Source of the DNA: a virus
Virus record (IMG/VR): IMGVR_UViG_3300024999_000072
Span: 1-64,000 of that record
Length of the DNA: 64,000 nt
Strand: one strand, 5' to 3'
Of this stretch, positions 17,783 to 25,587 are shown piece by piece. The notes below the pieces were generated by a model that ran no database searches, was not told the DNA's origin, and worked only from the letters and a program-made list of their open reading frames with translations. The position numbers were made by a program, and so were the translations under genes. Numbering within the stretch: the stretch's first letter is position 1; each line of letters begins with the position of its first letter.

Positions 17783-19039
17783 ATGTCAAGCGAAACAACA
17801 AATCTTGGTCTACTGAAAAAGGATCCCGCAACGGATGGGGCAGACACCTTTAACATTGAAACGATGTTGAATGAAAACTGGGATAAGATCGATGCAGTAA
17901 CCGGACCGGCAAGCGCCAGTAGTCCAGGGGTAGTAACGATTGGCTCAGGGATTGATGTTGATATAAACGGGGTCATAAGTGTCCCGGGGGTAGATGTGCC
18001 AGTAACCAGTGTCAACGGAGAGACCGGGGCCGTAACTTTAAGCCCTGCTGATGTAGGAGCCGCGACCGTTGCCCAAGGTACCACGGCAGACAACACAGCC
18101 GCCGCCCTTGCTATACATCAGGCGGATTATGCGCAGGATACAGGTGCAGCAAATGCTTATGCGATAACACTTAGCCCTGCTCCTGAAGCCTATTCCATAG
18201 GCAAGATTTATAAGTTCAAGGCCGCAAATGTGAATACAGGAGCATCAACTTTTGCGATAGGTGCGCTGACAGCAACAGCAATAAAAAAGAATGTATCTGT
18301 AGCTTTAGCGGCGGGCGATATTCCCGCAGGTGTAATAATACCTGTAATGTATGATGGGACATACTTCCAGTTGATACCGATGAACCCTATACTACCGTCT
18401 ATCTTTACTGCTCAAGCCGATATTATGTATGCAACTGGGGCAAATGTCCCTGCAAGATTAGCAAAGGGGACAGCAAGTCAACTACTCGCTATGAACGCAG
18501 GTGCTACCGCACCAGAATGGAAAACAGTTAGCTTATCAGATGGTGCATGGGAAAAAATTACGGAAATAACTTTAGTGAGTACAGTAACGCAGGTTGATTT
18601 TGCTAGTTTGGGGCTAGAAAATTATAAGGACTTAAAGATATTATTTAATGCCCAAACATCAAATGTAGTGGTAGCTGATATATCCCTAAAGCTAAACAAC
18701 CAAACAACAGGCTATAACTACTCAATTATTCAATCAAATACTGGCATTACTTGTTGGGGGCAAGAAGCATTTTCAAAGTACCCCCTAACAAAAGCCTCTG
18801 GGAGTAATGATAGTAACTATGGACCTTCCTATGGGGAAATCAATATTTCAAATTACCCAACAACAAGACGTAAATATTTAATGAGTAATCATGTTGGGCG
18901 AGACGGTAATGGGGTGCTTACTCAGTTTAGGGTAAGTGGATCTGTCAGTTTATTGACTGCTATCGATACTATATCACTAGTAATAGATAGTTATGCCTTT
19001 GATATAGGTAGTAGATTCGTTTTATGGGGGGTTAAGTAG
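17783..19039 (+). CDS. Tail fibre protein
   Basis: A 418-residue receptor-binding fibre. The N-terminus (TTNLGLLKKDPATDGADTFN...NENWDKID) is the conserved baseplate-attachment module. The shaft (residues 60-250) is Ala/Thr/Gly rich. The C-terminal domain ends SRFVLWGVK, like globular tips of many fibres. The ATG follows GGAGGTG with 5-base spacing. Host range should map to the last 150 residues. Confidence 0.85.
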   Translation: MSSETTNLGLLKKDPATDGADTFNIETMLNENWDKIDAVTGPASASSPGVVTIGSGIDVDINGVISVPGVDVPVTSVNGETGAVTLSPADVGAATVAQGTTADNTAAALAIHQADYAQDTGAANAYAITLSPAPEAYSIGKIYKFKAANVNTGASTFAIGALTATAIKKNVSVALAAGDIPAGVIIPVMYDGTYFQLIPMNPILPSIFTAQADIMYATGANVPARLAKGTASQLLAMNAGATAPEWKTVSLSDGAWEKITEITLVSTVTQVDFASLGLENYKDLKILFNAQTSNVVVADISLKLNNQTTGYNYSIIQSNTGITCWGQEAFSKYPLTKASGSNDSNYGPSYGEINISNYPTTRRKYLMSNHVGRDGNGVLTQFRVSGSVSLLTAIDTISLVIDSYAFDIGSRFVLWGVK

Positions 19040-19041
19040 TT

Positions 19042-19497
19042 ATGGCAGATAAGTTAATTATCACTAAGTACGGAGTAATGGAAGTTGACTTTACTCCAGA
19101 AGAAATTGCACAAAGGGAACTAGAAAGAATTAATTCCCTGCCCTCTCTATCAGAAGCCCAACAACAAAAAATCCTAGAATTAAATACAGCTTGCAATCAA
19201 GATATTCTGAATGGATTCTCTTCTTCTTGCGCTGGTGTAGAGCACCAATACAAATTTGACCTAGAGTATCAAGCGAATATGAATCAAAAGGCTACAATGT
19301 TTTTACTGACAAATGCCACAGAAACAAAGTGGCCTACTAAGGATGCAGGTGTGGTCATCCATGGTCGCGAACAGTTCATCCAGCTTTGCGTCGATGCTGA
19401 GACAATCAAAGAGGATAAGATTTATAGGTATTTTGTAATGAAGGCACAAGTGGAGGCGTGTGCAGAGATTGAAGATGTCGAAGCGTTTGTGTGGTGA
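19042..19497 (+). CDS. Tail fibre-associated protein, DUF4376-like
   Basis: A 151-residue protein right after the fibre. The C-terminal half (YKFDLEYQANMNQKATMF ... HGREQFIQLCVDAETIK ... EIEDVEAFVW) matches the DUF4376 pattern found in phage tail proteins. A role in fibre assembly or as a small fibre subunit is inferred from position. Confidence 0.7.
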   Translation: MADKLIITKYGVMEVDFTPEEIAQRELERINSLPSLSEAQQQKILELNTACNQDILNGFSSSCAGVEHQYKFDLEYQANMNQKATMFLLTNATETKWPTKDAGVVIHGREQFIQLCVDAETIKEDKIYRYFVMKAQVEACAEIEDVEAFVW

Positions 19498-19502
19498 GAT
19501 GA

Positions 19503-19718
19503 GTGAAAAAATATATTTGGAATTTACTTATCGCAATCGATCAACTTGTTAACACCATTCTAGGTGGTGATCCAGATGAAACAATGAGCTCAAGAATGGG
19601 TAAGCATCTAGTCAAGAAAGATAGTTTTTTATGTAAGATTATCTGTAAGTTATTAAATTTGATCGACAAGAATCACTGCGTTGATGCAATCGAAAAGGAC
19701 GAGGGATTACCAATGTAG
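19503..19718 (+). CDS. Small conserved phage protein with GGDPDET motif
   Basis: A 71-residue protein starting at GTG. The IDQLVNTILGGDPDETMSSR segment is a motif recalled from small proteins near tail/lysis genes of many phages, including Gram-negative ones. Function unknown. It has several Cys and His near the C-terminus. Confidence 0.65.
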   Translation: MKKYIWNLLIAIDQLVNTILGGDPDETMSSRMGKHLVKKDSFLCKIICKLLNLIDKNHCVDAIEKDEGLPM

Positions 19719-19743
19719 TTATTACGCAGTAGGTGGATTATGC

Positions 19744-20226
19744 ATGTTGATTGTCGATAGAATTTCTTATTCTATAGGATTATCAAAACGACTCTACGCC
19801 GAAACGGCTTCAGGGGTTTGGGTTGGTAGTAGGCGTCAAGCAAAATCATTTAGTGGGCATATTTTAGGTACAATAATGACACTGGCATTAGGTATGATGG
19901 GTGGAGCTGTAAAAGTTGGTATACTTAGTAAATCTGGACGAGACAAGATAATCCCAAAAGGGTTAATATTCGGTATATCGTTTGGAGCTATAATAACAGG
20001 TTTAACAAGCGGATTCGCTATGAATAAGGTTAAACCTAAAGACGCAAACAGTAATCTTTCTTATGTTGCTGCTAGTGGTATATATGGAATAGTAACAGCT
20101 TTACTAATTTCTAAACTTGGGGATGATTCTTTATTTGACGCCAAGCCTCAAAACGATTACATTAAACCAACTATACCAACAGGCGAAGAAAAGAAGCAAA
20201 ATGTTATTGGAGTAGTTGCTAAATAA
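19744..20226 (+). CDS. Integral membrane protein, unknown function
   Basis: A 160-residue protein with two or three hydrophobic segments (about residues 38-60, 72-92 and 108-123) and a polar C-terminus. The ATG at 19744 has TAGGTGG upstream and is preferred; the reading frame also extends back to 19681, overlapping the previous gene. It is the last gene before a terminator, so it closes the late operon. It could be a membrane or exclusion (moron) protein. No family was recognised with confidence. Confidence 0.6.
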   Translation: MLIVDRISYSIGLSKRLYAETASGVWVGSRRQAKSFSGHILGTIMTLALGMMGGAVKVGILSKSGRDKIIPKGLIFGISFGAIITGLTSGFAMNKVKPKDANSNLSYVAASGIYGIVTALLISKLGDDSLFDAKPQNDYIKPTIPTGEEKKQNVIGVVAK

Positions 20227-20252
20227 TCAGATACTAAGAGTCAAAAAATAAA

Positions 20253-20274
20253 GGCACCCTTCGGGGTGTTTTTC
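20253..20274 (+). terminator. Intrinsic terminator of the late operon
   Basis: GGCACCC-TTCG-GGGTGTT stem followed by a T-run, 25 bases after the membrane protein stop. Confidence 0.85.
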
Positions 20275-20404
20275 CTTTGCCTAAAGCTTGTTTTTATGGC
20301 GCAGTATCAAATACTAAGCCTCGAAAATGCACTTTAACCCTTGGTATCACTGGTTTGTAGATATACAGTAGGTTTGACGCATTATGTTTAGTAGCATATG
20401 CAAG

Positions 20405-20440
20405 AAATCGACCCCCTGATTAAGCCAGGGGGTCGATTTA
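20405..20440. terminator. Bidirectional intrinsic terminator between convergent operons
   Basis: A perfect 14-bp stem AAATCGACCCCCTG / CAGGGGGTCGATTT with a 7-base loop and T-tracts on both strands. It separates the plus-strand late genes from the minus-strand genes ending at 20464. The 130 bases between the two terminators hold no gene. Confidence 0.85.
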
Positions 20441-20463
20441 ATAATGAGAGGTGAAGGAAAATT

Positions 20464-20811
20464 TCAATTCGCTTTATTATTGGTTTCTTGATTGGCGTTG
20501 CTATTGGTAAGCTCTTTGATTACCTCTATGGCACATATAAAGGCAGATAGAGATAGGGCGAAGAGAATGGTTGTTGCAATAATTACCGACATATATAAAA
20601 ACGATTCGGGAGAAACATAGCCGTTAATTATCAATAGCGTCAACAACAGAGCTGTTGGAAAGCTAAAATAAAACTCTCTCTTGACTCTATCTATGTATTC
20701 CTTTGATGTATTCCCACTGGTACTCTCATCACCTTTAAAGATATACTGTAACCATTTTGCAAGATATGTAGCAATAATTCCGGAAACAATGCCGACGGTT
20801 AAATCATTCAA
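20464..20811 (-). CDS. Small three-helix membrane protein, unknown (moron candidate)
   Basis: A 115-residue protein with hydrophobic helices at about residues 4-18, 50-65 and 70-95, a charged cytoplasmic loop (KGDESTSGNTSKEYIDRVKREF) and an Asn-rich C-terminus. It has its own GGGGGAAA ribosome binding site and a terminator at its 3' end. Position between fibre and recombinase suggests a lysogenic-conversion, superinfection-exclusion or defence-type cargo gene, but nothing in the sequence proves this. Confidence 0.6.
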   Translation of the reverse strand: MNDLTVGIVSGIIATYLAKWLQYIFKGDESTSGNTSKEYIDRVKREFYFSFPTALLLTLLIINGYVSPESFLYMSVIIATTILFALSLSAFICAIEVIKELTNSNANQETNNKAN

Positions 20812-20911
20812 AATATTTCCCCCTACTTTCGTTAAGGATAGTCAGAGATAAATTCTAATTCGACACAAAGGAGGAAAACCCTGTAAATAAAAAGAAACGC
20901 CCCAAAAGGCG

Positions 20912-21916
20912 TTATTGAACCAAGTATTGCTTATGCGACTGTTTTCTTTTTTCGTCGGACAGGACAGAGTAAATTAGCGTTGTAGCCGGATCCACGTGCC
21001 CGAGTAATCCCTGGACCGCGACTAGATCCGCTCCGTTGTTTAACATGAGCGTCGCGAAAGTATGGCGAAATATATGCGGATGCACGTTTTTCTTGACCTC
21101 TGAGCGGCCGGCAATGATTTTGACCTCGCGTTGGATGCCCTTGGTCGATAGTCTCCTGTATGGTTTGCGCACGGTTACGAATAGCGCGTCCACAGTGTCG
21201 GAACGCTTCTTTAAGTATTTCTGCAAGTGGTACATGGCCTTGAATGAGAAGTAGACTGTTCGTTCTTTATTGCCCTTACCGACCACTTGAACTGACATTG
21301 CCTGATAGTCAATATCTTGGCGATTTAGTTGTTGTACTTCAGTGAGACGGGCGCCTGTCGCGTAATAGACTTCAATCATTGCGCGTTCGCGCGGGGTTAC
21401 GCAAGCCTCGCGGATCATCTCCAGTTCCTCGATAGTCAAGGCCTTCGGGGTTCTTTGCTCCTTTTTTGGTGGTTTGATCTGCTTGGTTACGTCGTTGGGA
21501 ATTATTTTCTCTGCTGCCAACCATCCGAACATTGATTTCAGAACAGACAATTTCTTGGATATTGACGAGGTTTTAAGGTAGTCAAATTCTCCGAGATAAA
21601 GACGGATATCAGATGTGGTTACTTCATCAGTGGCCTTCGAGACGTGTTCGGAGAATATCCGGAGTTCCAATGTGTAGCTATCTAGGGTTAAAGGGCTTAG
21701 ACCTTCGAGACGTTTCCCAGCCAAGAACAGCTTTATCTTAGCCGCTAGATCGGGATGGCCGTTAGGAATCAAGGCAGGTTTGATGTCGTACTGGGACAGG
21801 ATCATGATTATAGTCTGCTGGAGTTGAAGCTTGTCCACTTTTGGGCAAAGTGAGTTAATGGCGCACATTATCTGCTCCAGCAGGATCTCGGCGGTCGAGC
21901 TAAGTATTTGAGCCAT
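20912..21916 (-). CDS. Tyrosine recombinase, XerC/XerD-like
   Basis: A 334-residue site-specific recombinase. The N-terminal SAM-like DNA-binding domain spans about residues 55-145. The catalytic domain shows R190 (YYATGARLTEV), K214 (VVGKGNKER), H281 and R284 (HIFRHTF), H307 (LLGHVD) and Y316 (TTLIYS). The first 50 residues are an extra helical extension. It is more Xer-like than phage-integrase-like and is distinct from the integrase at 41233-42273. A role in dimer resolution of a plasmid-like prophage or in a second integration event is plausible. Confidence 0.88.
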   Translation of the reverse strand: MAQILSSTAEILLEQIMCAINSLCPKVDKLQLQQTIIMILSQYDIKPALIPNGHPDLAAKIKLFLAGKRLEGLSPLTLDSYTLELRIFSEHVSKATDEVTTSDIRLYLGEFDYLKTSSISKKLSVLKSMFGWLAAEKIIPNDVTKQIKPPKKEQRTPKALTIEELEMIREACVTPRERAMIEVYYATGARLTEVQQLNRQDIDYQAMSVQVVGKGNKERTVYFSFKAMYHLQKYLKKRSDTVDALFVTVRKPYRRLSTKGIQREVKIIAGRSEVKKNVHPHIFRHTFATLMLNNGADLVAVQGLLGHVDPATTLIYSVLSDEKRKQSHKQYLVQ

Positions 21917-21938
21917 ATCTTCTACTCCTCTTGTCTAA

Positions 21939-21980
21939 CCCGGAGCGATCACTTACAATAATAAACGTAAGGCGCTCCGG
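21939..21980 (-). terminator. Nested inverted repeat between the small minus gene and the recombinase
   Basis: CCGGAGCG and CGCTCCGG form an 8-bp outer stem and CTTAC/GTAAG an inner stem within it. It lies 20 bases after the stop of the 71-residue gene and upstream of the recombinase. A terminator/attenuator or recombinase binding site is possible. Confidence 0.5.
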
Positions 21981-22013
21981 TGTCCTTCTATGAGCACTCG
22001 TTCGGCTGCCAGG

Positions 22014-22229
22014 CTATGGACGGGTGCTTACCTTTGCGTATTTGTCAAATTTCTCGTTGATCCATTTGGCCGACTGCTCATACGCGGAAGCTCGGCCTTG
22101 TCGCCATTCATCCCCGGTCCTTTCGTAGTCGCTCTTGGTTTCAACTGCGCATTCTTCAATAAATTCAACATCGCTCTTGATAGAGATTAGTAATTCGATT
22201 AGCTGCTTTTTAGTTAGGTTTGCAAACAT
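22014..22229 (-). CDS. Small helical protein, unknown function
   Basis: A 71-residue acidic, helical protein (MFANLTKKQLIELLISIKSD...). The ATG at 22229 has GGAAAGGAGT upstream and is preferred over one 9 bases earlier. A GC-rich hairpin leader (22245-22270) similar to that before the 32490-32711 gene precedes it. Co-transcribed with the DUF2786 gene. Confidence 0.65.
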   Translation of the reverse strand: MFANLTKKQLIELLISIKSDVEFIEECAVETKSDYERTGDEWRQGRASAYEQSAKWINEKFDKYAKVSTRP

Positions 22230-22244
22230 GGTTATCACTCCTTT

Positions 22245-22270
22245 CCGCCGGTATTGGCCCCGGCTGGCGG
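22245..22270 (-). promoter_or_regulatory. GC-rich hairpin leader element, copy 1
   Basis: On the minus strand GCCGG and CCGGC pair around a GGCCAATA loop, directly before the ribosome binding site of the 22014-22229 gene. A near-copy with a different loop length lies at 32727-32748 in the same position relative to another small gene. Confidence 0.5.
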
Positions 22271-22274
22271 TTTA

Positions 22275-22949
22275 TTAAGAACTAATTCTTCCATTTGGAG
22301 AACTGAAGCTTTTTCCGTCCTTGTAACCAGTCGAACGAGCGGAAGAACTTCCGGAACTAGCTATGCTTGAATGGCTACCTTTTTTTAGTTTCATATTTTC
22401 GTATTCTTGTATTACTAGGGCATCCTTAACTAGGACTAAGCCCCAATTACTCTCAACTATTTGTTGCTTAAACCTATCGCGTAAACCTTGAATCCAACCA
22501 CCCATATAGTCGTTTCGTAATCCTGCATCGGTGCTCATACCCTTAGATTTTCTTTCCTTAGAAAATTGCTTCACACCATATTTAATAGAATCGCATGCGA
22601 ACTCGAATGTTATTTTTGCCAAATCGACATCTTGATCTAGCCCGAGGAAAACAATGCATGAATTTCCATTTCGCGTGTTGGTATAATTGTGGCATCTAAA
22701 ATTCTCTGCAATTACTCGGGCAATTCCTTTCTTCCACCAAGCTAGTCGCTCGTAGTCCGTCTTCATTCTGACAACGTTTTTAACGCGAATATTATCTCCT
22801 TGTGCATCAACCTCAGATTGAGAAATTCCATTTTCAATCATAAGTTTTTGGGCCATGAGGATGCAGGATTGAGCCTCTTCTTCACTTGGGTTATTAGCGG
22901 CTTTATTTAAGAGTAAGTGAACCTTGTGGACTATTTTTTCGTTGGTCAT
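22275..22949 (-). CDS. DUF2786-family protein
   Basis: A 224-residue protein. Residues 1-45 (KVHLLLNKAANNPSEEEAQ ... ILMAQKLMIENGIS) are the DUF2786 signature found in many phage and plasmid proteins. The middle (VRMKTDYERLAWWKKGIARVIAENF) is the associated second domain. The C-terminus is Ser/Gly rich. Biochemical role unknown. It is the first gene of a minus-strand operon with a good promoter and an AAGGAGGG site. Confidence 0.85.
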   Translation of the reverse strand: MTNEKIVHKVHLLLNKAANNPSEEEAQSCILMAQKLMIENGISQSEVDAQGDNIRVKNVVRMKTDYERLAWWKKGIARVIAENFRCHNYTNTRNGNSCIVFLGLDQDVDLAKITFEFACDSIKYGVKQFSKERKSKGMSTDAGLRNDYMGGWIQGLRDRFKQQIVESNWGLVLVKDALVIQEYENMKLKKGSHSSIASSGSSSARSTGYKDGKSFSSPNGRISS

Positions 22950-22982
22950 GCTTGTTTCCCTCCTTAAATTTGATCTTAAGTT

Positions 22983-23011
22983 ATTATAACATAGTTACGT
23001 AACCATTGCAA
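22983..23011 (-). promoter_or_regulatory. Promoter for the DUF2786/recombinase operon
   Basis: On the minus strand TTGCAA (23011-23006), 17 bases, TATAAT (22988-22983). The -35 hexamer is palindromic and shared with the divergent promoter. A GTTACGTAAC palindrome (22995-23004) lies in the spacer and is a likely operator. Confidence 0.75.
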
Positions 23012-23033
23012 TACTTTTGAGCTATGGTATAAT
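23006..23033 (+). promoter_or_regulatory. Promoter for the RHH regulator and lysis genes
   Basis: TTGCAA (23006-23011), 16 bases, TATAAT (23028-23033), 19 bases before the TTG start of the RHH gene. Face-away partner of the DUF2786 promoter using the same -35 sequence. Confidence 0.72.
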
Positions 23034-23051
23034 AACTTTGAGGTGATTATT

Positions 23052-23207
23052 TTGAGTATAGGGAAAGATAAGGTTAGGTCAAACCTGATCATAGAAAAGG
23101 ATATGAAGAAGGAATTGGAAGAAATAGCGAAGAGGCAGAACAGAAGTTTTAACAATCTTGTGATAACTATTCTTAAGGAGTACGTGGAAAAGAACGCCGA
23201 GGCTTGA
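23052..23207 (+). CDS. Arc/CopG-type ribbon-helix-helix regulator
   Basis: A 51-residue DNA-binding protein starting at TTG behind GAGGTGAT. The pattern VRSNLIIEKDMKKELEEIAKRQNRSFNNLVITILKEYVEK is a typical RHH: one beta strand, then two helices with the NRSFNNLV turn. It lies just downstream of the divergent promoter pair with a palindrome, so it probably represses its own promoter and the DUF2786 operon. Confidence 0.82.
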   Translation: MSIGKDKVRSNLIIEKDMKKELEEIAKRQNRSFNNLVITILKEYVEKNAEA

Positions 23208-23257
23208 GCCCTGGCGTTCTTCATTTTTTATGGGTAGCAACGAAAGGATGGCGAAAG

Positions 23258-23668
23258 ATGAACGCAAAAGAGTTAACTCTAAACACCTTTATCGCGGCAG
23301 TGGGAACAATTATAAGTGCATGTCTTGGAGGATGGGATGCCGCACTGAGGGTTTTAATTGGCCTCATGATCGTCGACTATGCAACTGGATTCTTGGGCGC
23401 AGTCAAGGATCACAAAGTAAACAGCGAGGTAATGTACTGGGGAGGACTTCGAAAGGCCGGAATCCTTGTTGTGTTAGGCATTGCCGTTCAACTTGATCAG
23501 ATGGTCGGCAACTCTGCACCGATTCTCCGGACGCTGGCAATTTACTTTTATGTGTCTAGGGAAGGCATTTCGGTGACGGAGAACTTGGGTATTCTCGGGG
23601 TGCCGCTACCGCCCGGTATTACCAAGGTGTTGACTCAATTACAAGAGAAAGGGGATGAAACGAAATGA
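23258..23668 (+). CDS. Phage holin, toxin-secretion/lysis type
   Basis: A 136-residue membrane protein with hydrophobic helices at about 10-28, 33-52, 66-82 and 88-105. The DYATGFLGAVKDHKVNS...GGLRKAGILVVLGIAVQLDQ pattern is that of Cph1/TcdE-type holins. It permeabilises the membrane so the amidase downstream (4-base overlap) reaches the wall. The ATG at 23258 has GGATGG upstream. Confidence 0.9.
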   Translation: MNAKELTLNTFIAAVGTIISACLGGWDAALRVLIGLMIVDYATGFLGAVKDHKVNSEVMYWGGLRKAGILVVLGIAVQLDQMVGNSAPILRTLAIYFYVSREGISVTENLGILGVPLPPGITKVLTQLQEKGDETK

Positions 23669-24480
23669 AAGCGGTAATTAATTACGGTCATGGGCGAAAA
23701 GACGTTGGGTATGATCCGGGAGCGGTCGGACCAACGGGATACCAAGAGGCTACCGAGAACCGTGAGGTTGGCGAGAAGGTAGTTGCAAAGCTGAAATCCA
23801 ACGGCTGGGATATACTCGCCATTCAAGATGGTGACCTAGACGATGTCACCGACCAATCGAACACTTACAAACCAAATGCCTTCCTCTCGATCCACGCCAA
23901 CTCCTTCGCTGATCCGGGTGCGCATGGGGTTGAAACCATAGCGCTCGGGCCTGGTGGGATGGGCGAGAAGATAGCCCGGGAGATCCAAAAGGAGTTAGTG
24001 GCAGCCACCGGACTCGCTGATCGAGGGGTGAAGTTTTCCAACCTGCACGTACTTAGGGAGACAAAGGGTTATCCTGCGGTTTTGGTGGAGATCGGCTTTA
24101 TTTCCAATCCGGAGGAAGAAGCGCTGATGAAGCAGGATACTTGGGATGAGATTGTAGCTTCGGCGTTATGCAGGGGGTTTAGCCGGGGTTCAGGAGTGCC
24201 TTATGTAGAGCGGATAGAGGGGGTAATAGGCGTGGGATTAGATGTAGCGGTTTTACTAAACACCAAGGAGGATTTCTGGGCGGGGGCTGACGTAGCTGCC
24301 AAGAATGGCAACTGTGCGGTGTTTGTGCGTGGTGAGGGTCGATCTGTTCCTGCCGAGGCTATGAGGGCCAAGCAGCTAATCATAGTTGGCGGGGCCACGA
24401 CCAAGCACCCGAACGAAGTGCTTCTCTCTGGGGAGACGAAGTTCGACACGGCTGAGGCGGTTGGGAAGTATTTGAGGTAG
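23665..24480 (+). CDS. Endolysin: N-acetylmuramoyl-L-alanine amidase with cell-wall-binding domain
   Basis: A 271-residue lysin. The Amidase_3 domain (residues 1-175) has zinc ligands H9 (NYGHG), Glu near 28-31 (ATENRE), H77 (SIHANSF) and catalytic E142 (VEIGFISNPEE). The C-terminal 85 residues (VGLDVAVLLNTKEDFWAGADVA ... VGGATTKHPN ... FDTAEAVGKYL) resemble type 2 cell-wall-binding repeats. No signal peptide, so export depends on the holin. Confidence 0.92.
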   Translation: MKAVINYGHGRKDVGYDPGAVGPTGYQEATENREVGEKVVAKLKSNGWDILAIQDGDLDDVTDQSNTYKPNAFLSIHANSFADPGAHGVETIALGPGGMGEKIAREIQKELVAATGLADRGVKFSNLHVLRETKGYPAVLVEIGFISNPEEEALMKQDTWDEIVASALCRGFSRGSGVPYVERIEGVIGVGLDVAVLLNTKEDFWAGADVAAKNGNCAVFVRGEGRSVPAEAMRAKQLIIVGGATTKHPNEVLLSGETKFDTAEAVGKYLR

Positions 24481-24494
24481 GAAGGAGGTCTAAC

Positions 24495-24839
24495 ATGCCT
24501 AAAGCAAAACTTAGGCCATGCAAAGACGGTGCTCAAGAATACAATCTGCTATGGATTTGGTGCCCAGGATGTAACGAGTACCACGCTGTTAAAGTAAATA
24601 TTCCTAGTGGCTGGGGATGGAACGGAAACCAAGAAGCGCCAACTATTACACCTTCAATATTAGTGCGGGGCACAAAGCCGATCAGCGACGAAGAGGCCGA
24701 AAGAATCCTGCGAGGAGAGCACATCGAACCAATACGGACGGTTTGCCATAGTTTTGTCACAGACGGAAAGATTCAATTCCTCGGAGATTGCACCCATGTA
24801 CTTGCAGGTCAGACGGTGGAATTGCCAGAGGTAGATTAA
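24495..24839 (+). CDS. DUF6527-type small phage protein
   Basis: A 114-residue protein with WIWCPGCNEYHAV, GWGWNGNQEAPTITPSIL and CHSFVTDGKIQFLGDCTHVL, the conserved Cys/His and Trp pattern I recognise from DUF6527. Probably zinc-binding. Often found near lysis genes; function unknown. Confidence 0.75.
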   Translation: MPKAKLRPCKDGAQEYNLLWIWCPGCNEYHAVKVNIPSGWGWNGNQEAPTITPSILVRGTKPISDEEAERILRGEHIEPIRTVCHSFVTDGKIQFLGDCTHVLAGQTVELPEVD

Positions 24840-25157
24840 ATTAGCTACGCAGTCGGTAAATATTTAGGGTAATGCCCATACTTGATGATTTGGGGATAAA
24901 AAGCAAAGATACTTGATGCCCCGCAACTCAAGCACCACAAGGGACAGGGTGGTTGTCAGAATTCATGCTAAATATGCCGAATAATATGCCAAAAATGAAG
25001 AGTCTATCTGTTCAAGCGAAGTGGTTGATTTGGCTTTTTAAATCAAGTGAATGCATTTCGGAATATTTTTAACCGAAAAAAGGGAATATTTTTTGGAATA
25101 TTTTACGTTTAAATAGTAAATCGGCAAGCGCTTGTCAATATGAAAGGAATGATTTAA
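24840..25157. other. 318-base non-coding stretch
   Basis: No convincing gene. It contains a TTGATTT/AAATCAA stem-loop (25025-25046) and three copies of GGAATATTTT at 25060-25069, 25083-25092 and 25095-25104 in a very AT-rich part ahead of the small holin-like gene. This could be a regulatory region or protein-binding array. Confidence 0.6.
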
Positions 25158-25376
25158 ATGCAGGAAGAAAAAGTATGGTATAAATCCCTCACCCTATGGG
25201 GTGCAATTGTTACGGTCCTAGCCGCACTAGCTGGGATATTTGGCATTGACATTGACTCGAACACACAGAAAGAAGTCGTTGAATATCTTGTCGTTGGAGC
25301 AAGTGCTATCGGCGGATTAGTAGCGGCCTATGGGCGTATTAGGGCGAAGGCCAGGATAGTTAAAGTTATTAAATAG
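25158..25376 (+). CDS. Small holin-like membrane protein
   Basis: A 72-residue protein with two hydrophobic helices (about residues 13-30 and 43-60), the second ending in a basic tail. KVWYKSLTLWGAIVTVLAAL is a common start of small phage holins. It could be a second holin, a pinholin or an antiholin acting with the 23258 gene. Confidence 0.7.
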   Translation: MQEEKVWYKSLTLWGAIVTVLAALAGIFGIDIDSNTQKEVVEYLVVGASAIGGLVAAYGRIRAKARIVKVIK

Positions 25377-25384
25377 ACATGATA

Positions 25385-25417
25385 AAGCCCCGGGTCGTAA
25401 TGACTCGGGGCTTTTTT
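25385..25417. terminator. Bidirectional terminator between lysis genes and the minus-strand operon
   Basis: Stem AGCCCCGGGTC/GACTCGGGGCT with a GTAAT-like loop and six T on the plus strand, three on the minus. It separates the convergent lysis genes and the eleven-gene operon. Confidence 0.85.
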
Positions 25418-25425
25418 GCGTTTTA

Positions 25426-25587
25426 TCAGTTACTTTCCTTAAATAAATCAGGTTTGGCTTCAGCAAGTGCCTTAGCTCTCCTTAAGAACTCAATCTTAGT
25501 AATTCCGAGTTCCTTGCATACTTTTTCAAAGGATTCTTTTTCTTCCGGGAATACATCGAATCTAAGTACTACTTTGCCTTGTGCCAT
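25426..25587 (-). CDS. Small RHH-like protein
   Basis: A 53-residue protein, MAQGKVVLRFDVFPEEKESF... then EKVCKELGITKIEFLRRAKA, a strand-helix-helix pattern of ribbon-helix-helix or antitoxin-like proteins. Its ATG overlaps the previous stop by 1 base (TAATG), so it is translationally coupled. It is the last gene of the eleven-gene operon. Autoregulation is possible. Confidence 0.65.
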   Translation of the reverse strand: MAQGKVVLRFDVFPEEKESFEKVCKELGITKIEFLRRAKALAEAKPDLFKESN

